From contig JASHVC010000458.1 of the NCBI GenBank assembly GCA_030039655.1, positions 1-8,289 on the forward strand: a stretch of 8,289 bases of DNA. The letters run 5' to 3'. Under the pieces are notes generated by a model that saw only the letters and a program-made list of their open reading frames with translations, had not been told where the DNA came from and made no database searches. A program made the translations under genes and the position numbers. Positions 5,878 to 8,289 of this stretch are shown piece by piece. The stretch is from Xanthobacteraceae bacterium. GTDB taxonomy: Bacteria; Pseudomonadota; Alphaproteobacteria; Rhizobiales; Xanthobacteraceae. Each line of letters opens with the position of its first letter. Position 1 is the stretch's first letter.

Positions 5878-6311
5878 AAAAGGGCGTCAAGCTGAGCAAG
5901 GCCGATAAGGAATTGGTCGTAGCCGCGACTGCGGCGATCAATGAGCGTTACCGCTACGACTGGCAGGAGGTTGGTGCCGCATTGCGCACGCGCTCGGGGA
6001 GGATTTTCACTGGCATCAATCTCGACGCTTATCTCGGGCGTATGGCGGTGTGCGCTGAAGCCGTGGCCCTCGGCCGCGCGTTCGTCGATGTGGGCGATGA
6101 CGGCATCGAAACGATCGTCGCCGTTCGCCATCCCGGCCCCGAAGAAAAGAATAAGGCCGTCGCGGTGGTGTCGCCGTGCGGCGCCTGTCGCGAATTGATC
6201 TTCGACTACGATCGAAAGGCGCGCGTCATTGTGCCGAACGGAAAGTCGGCGGAGGTGGTGCCGATCGCCGATCTGCTGCCAAACAAATACAGCCGGGGAC
6301 CCGAACGGTGA
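5874..6311 (+). CDS. Cytidine/blasticidin-S-deaminase-like protein
   Basis: A small zinc-dependent deaminase of the cytidine deaminase superfamily; 145 residues fits the tetrameric CDA/BSD class. Cys60-Ala-Glu62 supplies a zinc ligand and the catalytic glutamate, and SPCGACREL supplies Cys102 and Cys105. The arrangement RIFTGINL...[10 protein letters not shown]...[13 protein letters not shown]...DLLPNKY resembles fungal blasticidin-S deaminase from memory, as much as classical CDA. The ribose-binding NVEN of cytidine deaminases is replaced by Asn49-Leu-Asp-Ala, so the substrate is uncertain: it may be cytidine-like, a modified nucleoside or an antibiotic. It begins at GTG overlapping the ruvA stop by four bases (AGGAG at 5861-5865, spacing eight) and ends with a four-base overlap with ruvB. 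It is thus embedded in the ruv operon, an unusual place. Deaminase family is sure; substrate is not. Confidence 0.9.
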   Translation: MKKGVKLSKADKELVVAATAAINERYRYDWQEVGAALRTRSGRIFTGINLDAYLGRMAVCAEAVALGRAFVDVGDDGIETIVAVRHPGPEEKNKAVAVVSPCGACRELIFDYDRKARVIVPNGKSAEVVPIADLLPNKYSRGPER

Positions 6312-7360
6312 GCTTGAGCCCGGGACGCAAGCTGGTTTCGCCTGAGCGCCGCGAAGAAGATGCGGCCGAGGCCTCGCTGCGTCCGCAGCGGCTTTCCGAG
6401 TTCATCGGGCAGGAACAGGCGCGCAGCAATCTCGGTGTTTTCATCGCCGCCGCCCGCGGGCGCAAGGAAGCACTCGATCACGTGTTGTTTGTCGGGCCGC
6501 CCGGCCTCGGCAAGACCACACTGGCGCAGATCGTGGCACGCGAGCTTTCGGTCAATTTCCGCGCCACGTCGGGCCCGGTGATCGCCAAGGCCGGCGATCT
6601 CGCCGCGCTCCTAACCAATCTCGAGGAGCGCGACGTCCTCTTCATCGACGAAATTCACCGGCTCAATCCGGCGGTCGAGGAAATTCTCTATCCCGCCATG
6701 GAGGATTTTCAGCTCGATCTCATCATCGGCGAAGGGCCGGCCGCGCGCTCGGTGAAGATCGATCTCGCCAAGTTCACGCTGATCGGTGCCACTACCCGCG
6801 CCGGGCTCCTCACCAATCCGCTGCGCGATCGCTTCGGCATTCCGATCCGGCTCAACTTTTATTCCGAGGCGGAGCTGGAGCAGATTGTCAATCGCGGCGC
6901 GCGGGTGCTCAGCATCGATGTGACTGCGGACGGCGCAAACGAGATCGCGCGCCGCGCGCGCGGCACGCCGCGGATTGCTGGACGGTTGCTGCGGCGGGTG
7001 CGCGATTTTGCCTCGGTGGCCGGTGCTGCCGCGATCGATCGCGCGGTCGCCGACAAGGCACTGGCGGCGCTGGAAGTCGATTCCGTCGGCCTCGACGCCA
7101 TGGACCGCCGCTATCTCTCGACCATCGCGCTGAATTACAGCGGCGGCCCTGTGGGCGTAGAGACGCTGGCTGCCGCACTGTCGGAGCCGCGCGACGCCAT
7201 CGAGGACATCATCGAGCCTTATCTCATTCAATGCGGCTTTCTGCAGCGTACGCCGCGCGGCCGCCTGATCACCGGACACGCCTTCCGTCATCTCGGCCTC
7301 GCCGAACCGGCGCGCGATCCGGCGCAGTTCGGGCTGTTTGCGTCCGAAGAGGATCACTGA
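6308..7360 (+). CDS. ruvB: Holliday junction branch migration DNA helicase RuvB
   Basis: RuvB is the AAA+ hexameric motor that, loaded by RuvA, drives Holliday-junction migration with ATP. The 350-residue product is the usual length. It has [14 protein letters not shown] (23-36), Walker [10 protein letters not shown] (63-71), Walker B with Asp114-Glu115 in LFIDEIHRL, the [21 protein letters not shown] segment (hairpin contacting RuvA, about 128-148), sensor GATTRAG (160-166) and the arginine finger in NPLRDRFG (Arg173). The sensor-2 helix [17 protein letters not shown] has Gly where Asn is usual. The winged-helix domain carries the typical [15 protein letters not shown] and [17 protein letters not shown]. 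The GTG at 6308 is chosen over the upstream open frame (to 6176) because that extension lies inside the deaminase gene; GGGGA at 6295-6299 precedes it by eight bases. It is followed after one base by the GFA gene. Confidence 0.97.
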   Translation: MSLSPGRKLVSPERREEDAAEASLRPQRLSEFIGQEQARSNLGVFIAAARGRKEALDHVLFVGPPGLGKTTLAQIVARELSVNFRATSGPVIAKAGDLAALLTNLEERDVLFIDEIHRLNPAVEEILYPAMEDFQLDLIIGEGPAARSVKIDLAKFTLIGATTRAGLLTNPLRDRFGIPIRLNFYSEAELEQIVNRGARVLSIDVTADGANEIARRARGTPRIAGRLLRRVRDFASVAGAAAIDRAVADKALAALEVDSVGLDAMDRRYLSTIALNYSGGPVGVETLAAALSEPRDAIEDIIEPYLIQCGFLQRTPRGRLITGHAFRHLGLAEPARDPAQFGLFASEEDH

Positions 7361-7361
7361 C

Positions 7362-7742
7362 ATGACCCAAGTCTACGAGGGCGGCTGTCATTGCGGCCGC
7401 GTGCGATTTCGCGTAACGGCGGATTTGTCGCGCGTTACCGAATGCAATTGCTCGATGTGCGCCAAGAAGGGCTTTTTGCACTTGATCGTGTCGCCGGGTC
7501 AGTTCGAACTCTTGAGGGGCAAGGATGCGCTGGCCACCTATCGATTCAACACCGGCGTGGCACAGCACACGTTCTGCTCAACATGCGGCATTCATCCCTT
7601 CTATGTCCCGCGCTCCGATCCGGACAAGATCGACGTCAATGTGCGCTGCCTCGATGGCGTCGATGTATCGCAGCTCGATGTGAAGGTGTTCGACGGAAAA
7701 AATTGGGAACGGGCGATGACTGGCCGAGTGCCGTGGAGATGA
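7362..7742 (+). CDS. GFA/CENP-V family zinc-binding protein
   Basis: A member of the GFA (glutathione-dependent formaldehyde-activating) / CENP-V zinc fold family. Most members are of unknown function, and the name does not prove a role in formaldehyde metabolism. The 126-residue product is near the family's usual length and shows the full ligand set: Cys9-His-Cys11 in GGCHCGRVRF, Cys28, Cys30 and Cys33 in ECNCSMCAKKG, and Cys72 and Cys75 in FCSTCGIHPFY. The ending NVRCLDGVD... is also typical. The ATG at 7362 has GAGGA at 7349-7353 eight bases upstream, inside the end of ruvB. A longer version from 7338 would overlap ruvB and lacks family sequence. It starts one base after the ruvB stop and probably rides on the ruv transcript. 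In many alphaproteobacteria ybgC and tol genes follow ruvB instead. Confidence 0.9.
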   Translation: MTQVYEGGCHCGRVRFRVTADLSRVTECNCSMCAKKGFLHLIVSPGQFELLRGKDALATYRFNTGVAQHTFCSTCGIHPFYVPRSDPDKIDVNVRCLDGVDVSQLDVKVFDGKNWERAMTGRVPWR

Positions 7743-7785
7743 GCGCGGCGTTGGCTCACGCGAAGGAAGGTGATAGGGTTCAATC

Positions 7786-7998
7786 ATGAAAACGACTTCA
7801 GAGAAAGCGGCCGAAGCGCTTGATCTTCTGCCCGAAGAGATGCGTGAGCCTGCAGTTGCATACCTGCTGGAACAGGCTGAGAAGTTCCGGGTGCTCAAGG
7901 GGCAGATTGAGGAAGGCATGCAGGACGCCGTCGCAGGGCGTGTCTCAGAGTGGGATTTTGCAGAGTTCCTGCGCCAAGTGCGAACCGCAAAACTCTAA
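7786..7998 (+). CDS. ParD-like antitoxin (putative)
   Basis: A 70-residue protein whose position, 12 bases before a ParE-type toxin gene, makes it the likely antitoxin. The C-terminal half fits the toxin-wrapping part of ParD/RelB-like antitoxins: LKGQIEEGMQDAVAGRVSEWDFAEFLRQVR (37-66), with the common I-EG-D-GRVS-WDF-EFL pattern. The N-terminal half (KAAEALDLLPEEMREPAVAYLLEQAEKF) is helical but shows no clear ribbon-helix-helix strand, so DNA binding and autoregulation are not evident. The ATG at 7786 has AGGG at 7775-7778 seven bases upstream. It lies 43 bases after the GFA gene; a poor promoter-like pair, TTGGCT (7751) and TAGGGT (7774) with 17-base spacing, would overlap the ribosome binding site. 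Base composition drops toward the toxin, consistent with acquisition. The family name is tentative. Confidence 0.72.
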   Translation: MKTTSEKAAEALDLLPEEMREPAVAYLLEQAEKFRVLKGQIEEGMQDAVAGRVSEWDFAEFLRQVRTAKL

Positions 7999-8010
7999 CA
8001 AGCTGCGGGA

Positions 8011-8289
8011 ATGCGGGTCGTCCTTTCTGATAAAGCCAGGTTCGATCTCTTTCGTATCTATCGCTACCTCGAAGAGCGTAGTCCAAATGCCGCAGACGCT
8101 TTTATTCGCAGGGTAGACTCGAATTTCAAGAACTTGGCACAATTTCCATTCATTGGCCGCGAGCGGTCGAACTTGGCTCCCAAGCTCCACTGTCTTGTGG
8201 TGGGGCTCCATCTGATCTTTTACACTGTCGACGATGACCGGATCACCATTGTTCGCGTGATCGACAGCCGCATGGATGTCGATGAAGAG
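8011..8289 (+). CDS. ParE/RelE-superfamily toxin, C-terminus cut by the window
   Basis: The reading frame is open from ATG 8011 to the window end (93 codons, no stop), so the gene is nearly complete, since ParE toxins are usually about 95-105 residues. The translation shows the ParE pattern. An N-terminal helical hairpin with DLFRIYRYLEERSPNAADAF (12-31) is followed by LAQFPFIGRERSNLAPKLHC (about 42-61), the strand VVGLHLIFYTVDDD, and the final strand RITIVRVIDSRMD. ParE toxins inhibit DNA gyrase, while RelE relatives cleave mRNA at the ribosome. Which applies is unknown, but the overall pattern is closer to ParE. It is 12 bases downstream of the antitoxin, with only a weak GCGGGA right before the ATG, which suggests translation coupled to the antitoxin. 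It is visibly AT-richer than the ruv genes (26 of 60 bases G/C in 8101-8160 against 43 of 60 in 6961-7020). Confidence 0.87.
   Translation, partial: MRVVLSDKARFDLFRIYRYLEERSPNAADAFIRRVDSNFKNLAQFPFIGRERSNLAPKLHCLVVGLHLIFYTVDDDRITIVRVIDSRMDVDEE

Noticed and set aside
6176..6307. Longer RuvB start inside the deaminase gene
   Set aside because: It overlaps the conserved zinc motif and C-terminus of the deaminase in another frame, and would exceed the normal RuvB length.
7751..7779. Sigma70-like promoter before the antitoxin (TTGGCT, 17 bases, TAGGGT)
   Set aside because: The match is poor (four and three of six) and the -10 would overlap the ribosome binding site, so it is not listed as a feature.

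Overview
The window reads as the chromosome of an alphaproteobacterium of the Rhizobiales (Hyphomicrobiales), most like the Bradyrhizobium / Rhodopseudomonas / Pseudolabrys side of that order. The support is high GC, the core gene order zapA - 6S RNA - 5-formyltetrahydrofolate cyclo-ligase - YmdB-type phosphodiesterase - yebC - ruvC - ruvA - ruvB, and a palindromic repeat whose spurious translation (MAGLVPAIHV...) is familiar from that lineage. The genus is an inference from memory, not a search.

Layout. (1) 35-424: zapA (+), a division-ring protein. (2) 437-1060: a minus-strand gene for a small secreted protein with a TolB/WD40-like motif, placed tail-to-tail with zapA and separating it from its usual neighbours. 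(3) About 1203-1388: a likely 6S RNA (ssrS) in its classic position before the cyclo-ligase gene. (4) 1401-1487: a cloverleaf-forming palindromic repeat ending six bases before the cyclo-ligase start. (5) 1494-2908: the cyclo-ligase and ymdB-like genes, two bases apart. (6) 3017-3763: yebC. (7) 3767-4561: a minus-strand TSUP (TauE/SafE) membrane protein, tail-to-tail with yebC and divergent from ruvC. (8) 4659-7360: ruvC, ruvA, a cytidine/blasticidin-deaminase-like gene and ruvB. (9) 7362-7742: a GFA/CENP-V zinc protein one base after ruvB. (10) 7786-8289: a ParD/ParE-like toxin-antitoxin pair, with the toxin running off the window end.

How the genes work together. ruvA, ruvB and ruvC encode the Holliday-junction branch-migration and resolution machine. 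The deaminase gene is joined to both ruvA and ruvB by four-base GTGA overlaps, so it is probably co-translated with the RuvAB motor. The leader of ruvA holds four short complementary arms, the last of which carries the ruvA ribosome binding site. 6S RNA normally inhibits the housekeeping RNA polymerase holoenzyme in stationary phase, and its link to the one-carbon enzyme downstream is a widely conserved synteny.

Most of the window is ordinary core genome with small insertions at its seams: the secreted protein, the repeat, the TSUP gene, the deaminase, the GFA gene and the AT-richer toxin-antitoxin pair. I do not see a clear, large, undescribed system. The best leads are the deaminase inside the ruv operon, the ruvA leader and the compensated cloverleaf repeat. 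I saw no CRISPR array, tRNA, rRNA or insertion sequence.
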